A stretch of 64,000 nucleotides of DNA from Golubevia sp. BC0850 (GCA_012976225.1 JAAVVG010000026.1:67056-131055); one strand, 5' to 3'. Shown: positions 32,440 through 45,179, counted from the first letter of the stretch. Notes: a model not told the origin generated them from the sequence alone. Program-made: numbers and translations.

Positions 32440-32676
32440 AATACGATAAGATGATGTTAGTGTCGTGTTTGAAAGAACACCTTTGCCCTGCCAGAGTTAA
32501 GAGGAGTAGTACGCGCCCACAGCTTCAACTTGGCCAGCCAGTGCATTTTTCTTCTTTCCTTTCCCAGCCTTTGGCAACCCAAACCCCTTTTCATTAACCA
32601 CCTTTCAATTCAAGTTTAGTCGAAACCTCTAGATAGAGATTCGACAAGCTTTCCCAAAAACAACTCAAAAACAATC
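32440..32676. promoter_or_regulatory. Divergent promoter shared by HEL2 and eIF4A
   Basis: Only 237 bp separate the two start codons. The stretch is CT-rich on the eIF4A side and contains no obvious TATA box, which suits two constitutive translation-linked genes. Coordinated expression is an inference from spacing. Confidence 0.55.
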
Positions 32677-34774
32677 ATGTCTAAGTGCGTACACCACAGC
32701 ATCAAAGTTTCAAGTTTTCAAGCCAGCAATTTTTTTCTCTTTTCAAAGCCCTGCTAGATTCTGATCCTTCGCTCCTTCGTTCCCCTACTCTTTCCCCCTC
32801 TACTTAGGCCTGAAGAATCCGCCCCACCAGCCGCAGATGCTGCCGGGCTAGCCATCGCTGATGGAGAAGTGAGTTAGAGTTGAAGGAAGACTAGTCGTGG
32901 GAAGGAAGCAGCAAGAGGGAGGGCATTCTTTCTCTCTCTCTCTCTTCTTGATGCCTTGTCATCATTCATTCATGCTAAACTGATCATCATCCTTCACTTT
33001 GTCATCAGATTGAATCCAACTGGGAGCAAGTAGTCGACAACTTCGACAACATGGAGCTCGCTCCAGATTTGCTTCGTGGAGTTTACGCTTACGGGTGAGT
33101 ACATGGTCAATGGAGGAGCACAGTCAGGGAGGAAATCAGGTATCAAATGATAGAATATGGAAAGTGAAAAAGAACGCAAAGAGACAAGAAAAGTTCGACG
33201 ACGCTCAGCAGAGCCCACCCACTTCTTAGAAGAAAAACTTTGCCTCACCCACACCACGCCTGCTCTCTAACCTACGCTCGACCTTCCATTCACCTCTTCC
33301 AGTTTTGAACGTCCCTCTGCCATTCAAGCCCGTGCCGTCGTTCCAGTCATCAAGGGACACGATGTCATTGCTCAAGCCCAATCCGGTACTGGAAAGACAG
33401 CCACTTTCTCCATTGCCATTCTTCAACGTATCGATCCATCCTTGAAGGAGGTTCAAGCCTTAATCTTAGCACCAACTCGTGAATTAGCTCAACAAATTCA
33501 AAAAGTAGTCATCGCTTTGGGAGATTACATGAACATTGATTGTCATGCCTGTATTGGAGGTACCAACGTACGTGAAGATATGGCCAAACTTTCAGGTGGA
33601 TGTCAAGTAGTAGTTGGAACTCCTGGTAGAGTTTATGACATGATTAACCGTAGAGCTTTCAAGACTGATGCTTTAAAAATGTTCTGTTTAGATGAAGCTG
33701 ACGAAATGTTATCTAGAGGTTTCAAAGATCAAATGTATGAAGTTTTCCAATTATTACCCCAAGATACTCAAGTGGTTTTACTTTCTGCAACCATGCCTCA
33801 AGATGTATTAGAAGTCACTAAGAAATTCATGAGAGAACCTATTAGGATTTTGGTTAAAAAGGATGAATTGACTCTGGAAGGTATCAGACAGTTTTATGTA
33901 GCTGTTGAAAAAGAAGATTGGAAATTGGACACTCTTTGTGATCTTTATGAAACTGTCACCATTACTCAAGCTGTCATCTTCTGTAATACTAGAAGAAAGG
34001 TCGATTGGTTAACTGATAAACTTCATGAGAGGGAATTCACAGTCTCTGCTATGCATGGTGATATGGAACAGGGTCAGAGAGAAGTCATTATGAGAGAATT
34101 CAGATCTGGTTCTTCTCGTGTTTTGATCACTACTGATCTTTTGGCTCGTGGAATTGATGTTCAACAAGTTTCTTTGGTGAGTTCTTCCTTTCGAAAATGA
34201 GATGTGGAGGAGTGGCTAGGGGATTTCGAAATTGGTGGGCAGAGATGAACCTGAGAAGAAAGGAAGAGGGAAGAAAGTCGCATGGCGCGCGCATACATTT
34301 CCTAATATCGATCTTTGGGACTAGATTGGAAGGAAATAGGAGGCTTGAATTCACACTCTCAGATCTGGGAGAATTCCAAGAAAGTTCTCGGAACCAGAAT
34401 TCCTAAACTTATCCCCCCTTAATTCTTCCCTCTCCCCCTCTCTCCAGGTCATCAACTACGATCTCCCATCTAATCGTGAGAACTACATTCACCGTATCGG
34501 TCGTGGTGGTCGTTTCGGTCGTAAGGGAGTTGCTATCAACTTCGTCACCAGCGATGATGTCAGAACTCTACGTGACATTGAACAATTCTACTCTACTCAA
34601 ATCGATGAAGTGAGTTACGACCCAAGGTGTCTTCCCGATGGAGAATCAGTGCGAAGGCCCCCCTCATCGAAATGAAACACTGACTTAATTTGCTTAAATT
34701 CACTCGAAAACTTGTACCTACCTTTCATCCTTTCTCTCCTTCAGATGCCAACTAACGTCGCCGACCTCATCTAA
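32677..34774 (+). CDS. TIF1: Translation initiation factor eIF4A (DEAD-box RNA helicase)
   Basis: Six exons (32677..32684, 32808..32868, 33009..33094, 33303..34176, 34448..34609, 34745..34774) join in phase to 406 residues. The first coding exon is only 8 nt (Met, Ser and two bases). Helicase motifs in order: Q motif GFERPSAIQ, motif I AQSGTGKT, Ia PTRELAQQ, Ib TPGRV, II DEAD in [38 protein letters not shown] and [15 protein letters not shown], ending MPTNVADLI. All are intact and match eIF4A, the ATP-dependent helicase of the cap-binding eIF4F complex that unwinds 5' UTRs. The large central exon has strongly biased synonymous codons, consistent with high expression. Confidence 0.97.
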
Positions 34775-35306
34775 TTTCCGTCCTCCTGTTCCCTTTTCTG
34801 CTCTCATTACTGTTCTTTCTCCTCCCTTTCACGTTGCACGAATCTCAATCTCGTTTCTCTGTCCCCTCAAAAACTCAAAATCAAAAGAGAGGGTCAAGAC
34901 CAGTTTCCCCAGATCAACTCGGTTCTTTCCTTTCCTTTTTTCTCCTCCCTTCTTCTTTTGCTTCCCAGGCTTTAGATTACTTCAACAACTCACCCAAAAT
35001 TCCTCTACTCTATATCTTCATAAACTTCTGTTTCCTTTTAGGGTCTTGTAAAACTTTTCTACTTCTTCTCTCCCATCTTACCTTTTAAAGCTGTCTTGTC
35101 TTTTTTTTCCCTTTGCCTTCCATTTTTCTACAAAAAAAAATGCCTACAAAAAAACACAAATCGTTTTCTACTAAAATAGGAGTCAAAGGACGATGTGAAT
35201 GAGTGTTTTGTTTGTTTTAGCTGCGAGAAAGAGGGGGATGCTCAATTGCTCTTGACTCTACCCACTTGCCCGCTCACTCTCAGGGTTACCAGCAATTAAT
35301 GCAAGA
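34775..35306. other. Intergenic, eIF4A 3' region and promoter of the giant gene
   Basis: About 530 bases, T-rich with runs of A and T. No supported gene. Confidence 0.6.
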
Positions 35307-38300
35307 ATGGAGGGAGGTCATAATAACTATGACTACCAACATGCAAACCATCTAAACCAACCTAGCAATGAATTAGAAGATGAAAGAGAGTTACAGTCTT
35401 CAACGCCTTATCAAGATTTCCAGTTGGATTCAGCCTTCAATTCAATCAACTCAACTTCAAATTTGTTACAACAACATAGATTACAATTGAACAGTCTTCA
35501 CAGATCTGCAGAAGTCGCAAGGTTTCAATGGTTGAATAACAGTAGTTACAGTCAGCCATCTGAATCTTCATCGACTTCTACCTCCTCCACTTCCTCTACC
35601 TCTCCCTCTTCTTTATCCCAATCACAATTTCAATCGGATTTCAATGTTTGGAATAGACTACTATCAGATATAGGAATTGGAGCAGCTCTACCATCAAATG
35701 AAGAGGAAGAAGAACCTCAACCTACCACCACTGATTCAACCTCCTCCTTCTCAATCCTTTCCTCAACTTCACCTTCTCCTTTCAATCCCAATGCAAGGGT
35801 ATTACCTCATCCAATTTGGGCTAGAAGGTATCCAGGATCAGCTGGTGAATGGCTCAGAGCTGAACTCGGTAGAAGGAGCATCACTTCAACTACCACTTCA
35901 AATACCTCCACTCAGACTCAACCTCAACCAACTAGTAGGCAATCCCTAACAACCAGAGATATCAACTTTAATCCTTTCAGAAGCTCACCTCGATGGGGGC
36001 CAGGAGGTGCAGTGGGACGGAATGAACCTTTAGTCTTCCCTTCTCTAGATCCAGAGAGAAGATCTAATAGAGATGGAATAGAAGTCAGCAATACGACTGG
36101 ATTTCAAGCTGGCTTCTTACCTTGGAGAAGTGGGAGTTCAAGACTGTCGAGGGAATCAGATTCTATCAACGGGGAAATCAATTTAGATTCACCTTTACAA
36201 CCTCAAGTCCTACCTCAATCATCTACTGATCGTCAAGTCGCAACGCCTACTTTCAGTACTTCAAATTCAGATGCAAGAAACAGAGCTAGGGAAATGGTAG
36301 CCGAACTAGCTAGGAGTAGGAGGGAAAGAGCGGTTCAAAGAGCAGAAGAGAGAAGGAGGGAGAACCCATCTTCAAGTGCAACTGGTGGAAGGTCCAGGGC
36401 TACTGTTGGGGCTAACACTTTTCTAGACAGACTCAGAAGATTAGACGGTCTCATTCAAGATTCGGAGGAAGACCAAGGTCAATCAAATCAGACTCAAAAT
36501 CAAGATCCGAATGGAGAAGGTCATCTCTCTTCTTCCTCATCTTCTTCATTTCCTTCAGAAGCCAACACTGAAGAAGTTTCACCAATTCTTGGACCTCAAG
36601 ATCTTTTCCCTTGGTATGGTCCAACTCTTCCCTCAAGCGATGGGTCTTCAAGTTCTGAGGTTAACGTCCGAACCTCTACCTCAACTCAGACTCCAGTCTC
36701 TATTGAAGAACCAACTTCTCCAAGCACTTTATTCTCTCGTCTCACTTTATCTGATCCTAGAGAAGTAGATGAATCAAATCTCAACTCGACCTATTCTTCC
36801 AACAACAGGACCTTCGACCCAGATGGGGATTTTGAGGATCCTCAACCGACAACTTCTTCTGCTATTTCAAATCCAACAACTTCAAACTGGACTTCCCTAA
36901 CTTCATCTAACATTCTGGATAGGTCTGGTTGGTACAGTGCTGCAAGAGCTAGGATGCAAAGGGCTCAAGAGACGAATCGAAACAATCGAAGAATCTCAAA
37001 TCCTTACAGTGGAGATGTTGCTTCTGTAGAGATGACGGAAGCACTCAGATCGCCTCCAGTCACTATGGTTTATCTTTCTGATAGTGAAGAGGAGGATAGA
37101 ATTGGTCCTGCTGAGAGAGCATCGATTGCTCAGAGAGCTAGAGACAGGGAGAGAAGGATAGGAATGATTAGAGAAGCTCAGAGAATGGGAAGGGAAATAA
37201 ACAATCAAGCTCAAGATCCAGATCAATTCGACCCTGATGGAGATCAAGAATCATTACCACCAATTCGCTTCATTCAAAATTCGCGAGGACTTTCGTCGAC
37301 TGCAACTCTTAGTAGTGCGATGGAAACTCTTACTAGCTCATTCAGACCAAGATCAACTGCAGATGAGACGGAGTCTAGATTGCAGAGATTGAGGAATAGA
37401 ACTGTTTTGGTCATGAGCGATGAAATACAGGTGGGAGATGGTGAAGAGGAAGGGGATGAAAATGATGGAGAGACCACTCTTGGGAGAAGAGTTAACGGAG
37501 GTGGAAATGAGAATGGACCGAGACAAGGGGCTGAAGGTTGGACACTTGTTCGTGAGTTACATCCTCGAGGAGACTCAAGTAACAGTCGAGGCCATACAGT
37601 ACTTCCTATCTAACCCCTCTATCTTTGACCCCACAGAACCACTCGCGTTGGAAAACCAGCGGCGCTCTAGCTCTCCTACGAGAGCCTCTGCAGACGAAGG
37701 ATCTCAAAATGTCACCGCTTGGTCTCGTTGGTCTCGCCCTTCTCCAGGAGATGATCCAACCCCGGAAATCACTTATACGATCTCACCTCAAGAAGGACCA
37801 AGTGCTACAGAATCCTCTCTTTTGAACCAAAGGAGAATGTCAGCCAGCCCTGACCAGATGGAGGCTGACGAGGGCATTTTAGGAACGATAGGCTCGAGCT
37901 CAGCAGAAATTACTCCAATCAGGGAAAGGAGGAACCCAATCAACTCTTCAAGCGCTCCTTCTCTCGATCTGAGGTCTATCAGAGCACCTCGAAGACTGGC
38001 GAGTCTCACGGAATCGGATCTACCAGCTTCCAGATCAACAGTCCTACGATCCGATTCAAGCTCCAATTCAACCTCAAATGCCATCTCTCCTTTGGAAATC
38101 ATACCTGATCCAACTAACAGAAGTGGAGCGCCATCGCCAGTTTCTCCTGAAGATGAGTCAATCAACGATCTTTCAAGAAGTCCAAGACCTATCCCATCCT
38201 TCTCTAGTCCGATTAGAAGAGCGGAATGGATGAGCACCGCTTCTTCAAGGCTTTCGATGGAGAGTCCTACTCAACCTTCCGAAGAACCTCACCCTACGAG

Positions 38301-40551
38301 AAGAGATGTCGGAGGTGCCAGTTGGGAGGAACACAGAGAAAGGATAGCTTCTCAAGCTATGGCTTCTATGAACAACAACGAAACTTGGATGGGGAGCGAA
38401 GCTGAGAGAGCTTTCTTACGGGAACTAGAGAATGACGAGGAAGAAGTAGTAGAAGAAGATCATTCCAGTAATCCTCCTCCTCCTCCAGTAGTAGAAGTGG
38501 CTCCCGTTCTGCCCTCTACTTCTACTCCTGTGGACTTTTCAGCTCGGGCTGCTCGAACTAGCCAGCTTCTGGATTCGCTGGCCGATGTGCGAGCCTCGCT
38601 TTCAGCGTTGAATCTAGCTGCGAGCTCTAGGTTAGACTCTACTGTAGAAGTGGAAGGAAGGGAGACGTCAATCGAAGCAAATGAAGCTCGCAATCAAACC
38701 AGCCCAGAATCTCAGCAAGCACGGCTTCCGAACAGTCTCAACTCTTTGGTCCCTGCATCGACTTCTAGACTCACTCGCAGAGCATCATATTCTACTTTTC
38801 CAGACACCTCGGCGGTTTCTGCTTCTACTCCTTCGATTCCGCATTCTCAAGATGATACCTCTCCTCTGGTTCTCGCCTCTACGCCGGCGGAAGCAACGAC
38901 GACAAAGGCTCTCTGTGATGCTCTAGATGGCTTCGCAAGGCCGAGTGCAATCACTGCGATGGTGGAAATCATTCTAAGACGTTTCGCTTTCTCATCAACA
39001 GATTCTTCAAACTCGTCTCAGCCAACATCAGACGACGAGGTACATGCCCTCAGGTTCGGGGTGTGGGAATCTATTGGTCTCGATGGAAAGGAAAAGTTGG
39101 CTACGAAAAAGGTCCTCGCGAATGACGAGAACCTCCTTTCAACGAAGAAGAGCTCCAATGTCGATCTGATCCTTCGATTCCAAGCAGCAGTCCCTCCGAG
39201 TGTTGCTGGAGCTTCATCTTCTAGAACAAGTTCTTCGCGCCTCAGAGAGGTGGACGGGTCCAACGTTCCTCTTCTAGACAGCGATGGATCTCCAAACGTC
39301 GAACCACTATCGATTCTCGAAACGCTTTCAAGCGCGGAAAGGCAGAATCAAGTGAGAGCTGAAGATCGAGAATGGAGAAGAGCTAGAAGGTCGATCATCT
39401 CAGGATCAAGCAGCAGGCATAGCGAAATGAGAAGCGCTCTCGGTCTACCTCCTTCTAGTCCTATGATAACTTCTGAAGAAGGAGAGGAGCTACTCAGGCA
39501 AGTAGTGCCAACACTAGCGGCCCAAGGAAGTGAAAGGCAGCAAAATCGATTCGCAACTCAATCTTTCACACAGCCTCAACTCGATGTGTTAAGGAGGATC
39601 TCTGCTGCTAGAACCGGCACTTCTAGAGAAGAACGATTTTCTGCTCTAAGCTCCCTCACTCAAGATGAGATTGGAGTCTTGAGAGCTTTGGTGGCAAGTC
39701 GGATCTTACTTCTGTCAAATCAAAACCAAGAGGAGGCTCCAGCGCAGACCTCAAGGGAGAGATCCCAAGGTGAAGAGAGCAACCCCACCAGGTTGGCTGA
39801 CATTTTGAAACCAGACGAGGAGCTTCCTTTCACCCCAAGTCAGAGGGAACTGATCTCGAGCCTTTTGAGATCCTGCAAGTCAGCAGCAAGATCTTCAGCT
39901 CTTTCAGAGAGCCTTCTGCTCAGACTCATCGCTTCAAGAACTGAATGTTTCAGGTCTCTCATTCTCTCTAGGCTTGATGAGATAGCTCCTGAGGACAAAG
40001 CCACTTCGATCTTCACTATGACGAAGATGATCTTCAAAAATTCGAAAAATTCTGGACGTAAAGCCGTTAGAGAAGGTCTGGTCTTTTCTAGTCTGGATCC
40101 GATCTCAGCAGATCAGCTTCAAGAGTATGACGAGTTCAATGAGATGGATCTCAGATGCTTGGCAAGGGAGAGGAAGGTCAGAATTGCTGGGTTGGAGAAA
40201 GAGGTTTCGGTCGTCATCGATGAAGATCAAGAAACAAAAGACTTCGGAGATCCTTTCGCCATGAGCAGAAGAATAGAGGCAGCAGAGCAAAGGTGGAAGT
40301 CGGAGACTTCTTCGAGAGCAACACAAATTCCTGAAAGCTGCTTGACTCCAATTGGGTTCTTCAAAATCGATCCTGAGAGCAACTCCTCAACGCTGGAATT
40401 CGGTCAGGGTGTCTCTGGAAGGTACCTTGCTGTCAAGTTGTTGAGAAATGGTAGTGGAAACGAGAGTGGGGAGGGGATGGAACTTCAGTACGTGGGGATG
40501 ATGGGTTGGGAAGGCTTGAGAACGAGCGGTTCGGGAGAATGGTCGAGGTAG
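35307..40551 (+). CDS. Large Ser/Thr/Arg-rich, mostly disordered protein with a compact C terminus
   Basis: Two exons (35307..37551 and 37637..40551) join in phase 1 to 1719 residues; the intron is 85 nt with a GTGAGT donor. Almost the whole chain is Ser/Thr/Pro/Gln/Arg-rich low complexity with acidic blocks. Short helical stretches occur (ARNRAREMVAELARSRRERA, RIGMIREAQRMGREI). Sequence becomes protein-domain-like only at the end: helices FTPSQRELISSLLRSCKSAA and RLIASRTECFRSLILSRLDE, then a strand-rich tail LTPIGFFKIDPESNSS, RYLAVKLLRNG, ELQYVGMMGWEG. That tail resembles the last strands of a discoidin/DOC-like beta sandwich, but this is only a visual impression. I do not recognise the family and assign no function. 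No signal peptide or membrane helices are seen. Confidence 0.8.
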
Positions 40552-41209
40552 TCATCATCATTAATGTCAAATAACATATCATATCTTTCATATCTTTTTC
40601 TGTATCATCAGCATCAAAAATTCAGACATTTCCATTCGCTTTTCAAAGCTCTAGTAAGAAGGTCTGCAAGGAGAGATGCTTGCAAAGAGTCTCCACTCGA
40701 CCAACTCTCAACTCCCAAACCCTCAATTTCGATCTAAGTTCGGATTTACTTCCACAGTACCTGAAGCAAAAGGTTTTTTGGTTCAAGAAACCAGATCAGG
40801 GCTGCTTAAATTAAGCAAGCCGAACGGCAGCCTCTGATTAAACAGGTGGCAAATCCGAAAGAACAACACTCGAGCAACAGAGCTCCAGAAGCGGTGGGAC
40901 TTCGGACTGTAATTACTCCATTTAAGTCGATCTCGTTTGTAGTACAGACGCTACATGTGTGCCGGCAGAGATTGGGGTAATCCGAAGCTTCCCAGGCAGA
41001 TGGGTTCCACTTCACTTTTGAAGCTTTCGAGCTCACAGTCAAGCGATCCCCGCGGTTCAGACGGATTAAAAAAGATTAAACCTTGCTCCAAAGGAGAGAA
41101 GAATGTAGCTGAACAACTTTCAGAACTTTTGAGGACCGTATAAAAGAAGACTCCAATCTGCTGGTTCGTCCACCTCTTCCACAATCGCTTCAACCCTCCA
41201 CTTCTCAAG
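40552..41209. other. Intergenic, upstream region of oxalate decarboxylase
   Basis: About 660 bases with no supported gene. It carries the TATA element at 41139-41146. Confidence 0.6.
41139..41146 (+). promoter_or_regulatory. TATA box of the oxalate decarboxylase gene
   Basis: TATAAAAG lies 64 bases before the start codon at 41210, ideal spacing for a short 5' UTR. A strong TATA box suits an inducible secreted enzyme. Confidence 0.65.
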
Positions 41210-43516
41210 ATGATTCTCTCTTCCACAATTCTCTCTTCCCTTTTCATAGCTTCTACTTTAGCTACACCACCTTTCCCACCTCCAGTCTCGGAAAGAGGTT
41301 ACGGCTTAGCTCCGGAGCGACGAGGTTGGAACGATGCCTCGAGAGCACAGGCAGAGAAGCTTTTCGCTGAGGCTAATCAGAAAAAAGCAGACGATGTTGC
41401 TAGCAAATACCCAGTCGACTATCTGTGAGTCTCTTCTGCAGCCTCTCACGTCGACTCGAGTCTGAAATGCTGACTATTGTCCTCTCTTGCCCCCCACTTC
41501 TCATCTCTCATCTCGTACCCAGTTCAAAAGTCGAAGGTTATTCACTTTGGGAACAATTTCACAACGGCGGGCCAGTCGAGCCTATCGTTGGAAAGACTGG
41601 AGCGACAGATATTGGACCTGCAAACGCGGATCTTGACAAAGATCGACCTGTGAGTGGAACCTTTGCTCTCATCTGTTCTTCTTTGCTTCACCTGAGGTGG
41701 TTCAAGTCTAAACTTCCCCTTTCAGAGACAGGTTTGACTCAAAGTCTGAATCCTCCTTCTTCTTCCCATTCTGTCACTTGTAGGATCTCTACGCTCCTCC
41801 AAATAGGATCATGGGACAGTCGCAAACGCAGTGTGGCCGTTCTCTCTTTCACATAACAGGCTACAGAATGGTGGATGGGCTAGACAACAGAACAAGGCAG
41901 TCCTGCCAGTCGCCACTGAGATGGCTGGAGTCAATGTGAGTAGGGGTGGCGTTTGAGGCAAACTGGAAGGTTCTTTCGCTAATTATTGTACTTACCTTTC
42001 CCCTCAGATGAGACTCGAAGAAGGCGCTTACAGGGAGTTGCACTGGCACAGTACAGCTGAGTGGGCTTACATGAGTGAGTTGACGAAAAAGAAAGCTGGA
42101 CTGGTGCGCAATTTGGTACACACGTTCACTGAGCACTGAGCACTGAGCACTGCACTCGCTTCCTTCTCCTTTACCAGTCAACGGAACAGCCAGAGTCTCG
42201 ATTGTAGATCAAGACGGCAAGAACGAAGTCTCAGACGTCAACGAAGGGGATCTTTGGTACTTCCCATCTGGAATTCCCCACGCTATCCAATCCATTTCTC
42301 CTGGAGGGTGCGAATTCCTCTTGGTCTTCGATGATGGATCTTTCTCCGAGGATGCAACTCTTCTTCTGACTGATTGGACGGCTCACATCCCGAGAGAAGT
42401 GTTGGTCAAGAACTTTCCAGGGTTGAATGACTCCGCTTTCGATCGCTTCCCAAACTCTGAACTCTACATCTTCCCCGGGACTGTCCCTAATGGAACTCAA
42501 GAAGTCGATGATCCTCAAGGCCACGAGCCTGCCAACAGCTCTTTCACCCACGCTTTCAGTAAGACGAAAGCGACTCAATTGAATGGAGGAACTGTCAAGA
42601 TTGTCGACACCAGAACTTTCCCAATCTCGAAGACGATTTCGGCTGCTGAAGTTACGATTGAGCCAGGCGGTGAGTTTGACAACTGGGTTCGCAGCTGTCG
42701 CCAATCGCCAAATGCTCACGTCTTTCTTTTGCCTTTCTCTTCCTTCAAGCCATGCGTGAGCTGCACTGGCATCCTAATAGTGACGAATGGGATTACTTCA
42801 TCAGGTTAGTATGCAGCTGGTCAGTGAAGACAACAGCTTTCCAACTTTAGATAGCTCACCAGCTCCAACCTTTGATCACTACAGTGGGCATGCTCGTATC
42901 ACTGTATTCGCAGGAAGCTCTAATGCTCGTACTTACAATTTCGGCGTGAGTACTCAACAGTCTCATCTTAGCTGGAGATGGAGGAGAAAGGTAGAGGGTG
43001 TGAGCACAAGTAAGGATGATCCATCTCACGCCCCTCATCTCTTCATATTTCGCAGCCTGGAGACGTCGGATACTTAGGAGTTTCAAATGGTCATATGATT
43101 GAAAACATCGGAAACGACACTGTCAGATACCTTGAAGTCTTCAAAGTGAGTATCAAAAAGCGGCACAGGAGCATAGACAATCAACAACTACTGAGCTCGT
43201 TCGTTCTTTCTTCTTTCTTGCGATCTTCAGGCGCCAATCTATCAAGATGTCAGTCTCTCCAATTGGCTAGCTCTTACTCCTCCAGCGGTCATCAAAGCTC
43301 AGTGAGTAATTTTGTGGTTTTGAGCATTGTCGACAGAACATATTTAACGTTCTCTTCAACAATTGCATCCTTCTTCCCACTCACAGTCTTGGATTCACTG
43401 ACGATGACATCAAAAAGCTGGATAGATTCAAGAACAAGACGAACCAAATCGTCCCGGGTGACGGAAACCAGAACTCGAAGCGTGGACTTTCTTCTAGACC
43501 TAAGTCTTTCTACTAA
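41210..43516 (+). CDS. Secreted bicupin oxalate decarboxylase, one-base frame break in exon 3
   Basis: Ten exons: 41210..41424, 41523..41649, 41784..41935, 42008..42074, 42178..42669, 42750..42804, 42885..42945, 43056..43145, 43231..43301, 43387..43516. A signal peptide (MILSSTILSSLFIASTLA) opens the protein. Two cupin domains carry Mn ligands: RELHWHSTAEW with His in PSGIPHAIQ, and MRELHWHPNSDEW with His in SNGHMIE. GTVANAVWPFSLSHNRL and GGWARQQNKAVLPVATEMAG are typical of OxdC. The enzyme converts oxalate to formate and CO2 and detoxifies oxalate outside the cell. Odd: exon 3 is 152 nt, one short of a multiple of three. It begins in the DLYAPP frame, while GTVANAV lies one frame over, so a single base is missing near 41800. 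All other junctions close exactly. A sequencing error or a recent null allele are the options. Confidence 0.88.
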
Positions 43517-44162
43517 GTTCCTCTGTATACGAATTTCTGTTGGACATGAAAGTATGATCAGATTCCGATGATCCCAATGAATCATCGCAAAAAATCCTCT
43601 CTCTCTCTCTCTCTATGATATCGTCGCCTACTGAGACGGATCGAACAGAAAGGTCGAGAGCCATCGAAATATTAGACTCCACTTCTACGAGCGGCGAGAT
43701 ATCTCGATAAGCAAAAAGATTAGCATTTCTACTCCATCAGTTTCTGAGGAGCCAAGAGAGTCAAGTGAAGCTGAGATGCGTTGTCTCCTTAACAACCCAC
43801 CTGTTCCTTGCTGGTGATGGATCGTAGTCAAAGTGGATCTCTGACTAGACTTCTCCTCTCATCACTTTGGTCCAACTTGGTTTCTGTCCGTTGTGAGATG
43901 CGTGTTAGATGAATTGGGCGGTGAAGAGGGGAGAGAATACGAGTGCTGTACCTGTGAATAATAAAACGACTCGACATGGAATAAAGAAATAGACTCTCAC
44001 TACCTACTGACCAATTGAATGATTTAATCTCACACTTGTTTACTCTTATAGGGAGCGAGGATCAAGTCGATGAAAATCGAGCACCACGCTGCTGGGGAGA
44101 GAGCTGAAGCTGAAGTGACTTCAAAGTTCAAACCAACCTCCCACACCCCTCCGATTTCAAAG
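43517..44162. other. Intergenic, nothing recognised
   Basis: About 645 bases between oxalate decarboxylase and QCR10, including a short CT dinucleotide run near 43597. No supported gene. Confidence 0.55.
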
Positions 44163-45179
44163 ATGGCCTTCAGAGCTTCCTCGATGCAGCTAATGCGAGC
44201 TACTCTCAGAGCTCAACAGCCTTCAATCAAACCGGTCTTCCAGCCTCATGTCGGAAGGTTCACTCAAGGAGCTGTCATGAAGTGAGTCTTCCGAAGGCTT
44301 GAATCGGGTAGCCTGGCAAGATCTCTCAAGCAACCGTCCCCATCTCAAGTGCAAGCTTCTAAGTTAGCAAAGAATAGAAAATTCAACAATCTCTTCTCCA
44401 AGCTCGCTAGAGGAAGCACGGCTAGTTCTGAAAAAGTGGCTGAGAGGAGAGCTAACCTTCCTCCCTTGATCTCTGGTCTTCAATTACTCTCCCTCTCCTC
44501 TCCTTCTTCAGGTGGGTCCCAACCTTGGCCTTCTGGGGAGCTGCTGCTGGTGGAGGAGTCTGTGTCTTTATGCAAGGTGTCCCCCTCTTCCAGACCGATG
44601 TTCTAAAGAAGCTTCCAATCCCAGGTGTAAGTGTTAAGGATTTGGGATGAGCTTTTGTTGATAAAACGCTCCTCTGGAGACAGGTTAAGATACGGTTCGA
44701 TTCTTTTGAAATTAGTGCTCTATGATTAGGCAGCTTCACGAGAGGGGAAAAGAAGGACGGGAGGTCGAAGATAGAGATCAGCAGAGCTCTCCAAATGAGA
44801 TTCCGTACGCTCAATTGGACATGGGAGAGATCGGACATGGGTTACAATCACTCAAGAGGTTAATTGAAGAATCTGAATATTGTGTAACTGATGATAGACC
44901 CGTAAGCTAGAGCCTGTGTCTTGCCAAACTTTGAACGCTAATCTGTCCTTCCTTTTTCCCCACTTTCTCTTCCTTCATTGCCTACTTCATAGCTTGCCGG
45001 TTACTTCGAGGGTAAATTTTGAGAGCCTTTTCTTCCAACTCGTCCATTTGGGTGGCTTCTAGGAACGAGCAAATGAAAGCTGACTCTTTCCTCTCATTCT
45101 CTCTCCTACCCTTCTCTCCCTTCTCTTCTGCCACTCTCTTCCCTCAGACAAGACCCCAGATTCTGACAAGCCATTCTAA
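44163..45179 (+). CDS. QCR10: Cytochrome bc1 complex subunit 10 (QCR10)
   Basis: Four exons (44163..44281, 44512..44626, 44993..45011, 45148..45179) join in phase to 94 residues. A short N-terminal presequence-like stretch is followed by KWVPTLAFWGAAAGGGVCVF (one membrane helix), GVPLFQTDVLKKLPIPG, and the terminus AGYFEDKTPDSDKPF. The W-x-PT..WG.A..G helix, the F..DVL.KIP.PG segment and the DKTPxxDKPF tail are hallmarks of QCR10, a small accessory subunit at the edge of respiratory complex III that helps Rieske protein assembly. The third exon is 19 nt. It could not be found by long-ORF methods because the last half is split over three small exons. Confidence 0.88.

Noticed and set aside
44989-45179. 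Mitochondrial gene cluster or operon (QCR10-SDH4)
   Set aside because: Separate start codons, introns and intergenic DNA; neighbouring location of two respiratory genes is likely chance.
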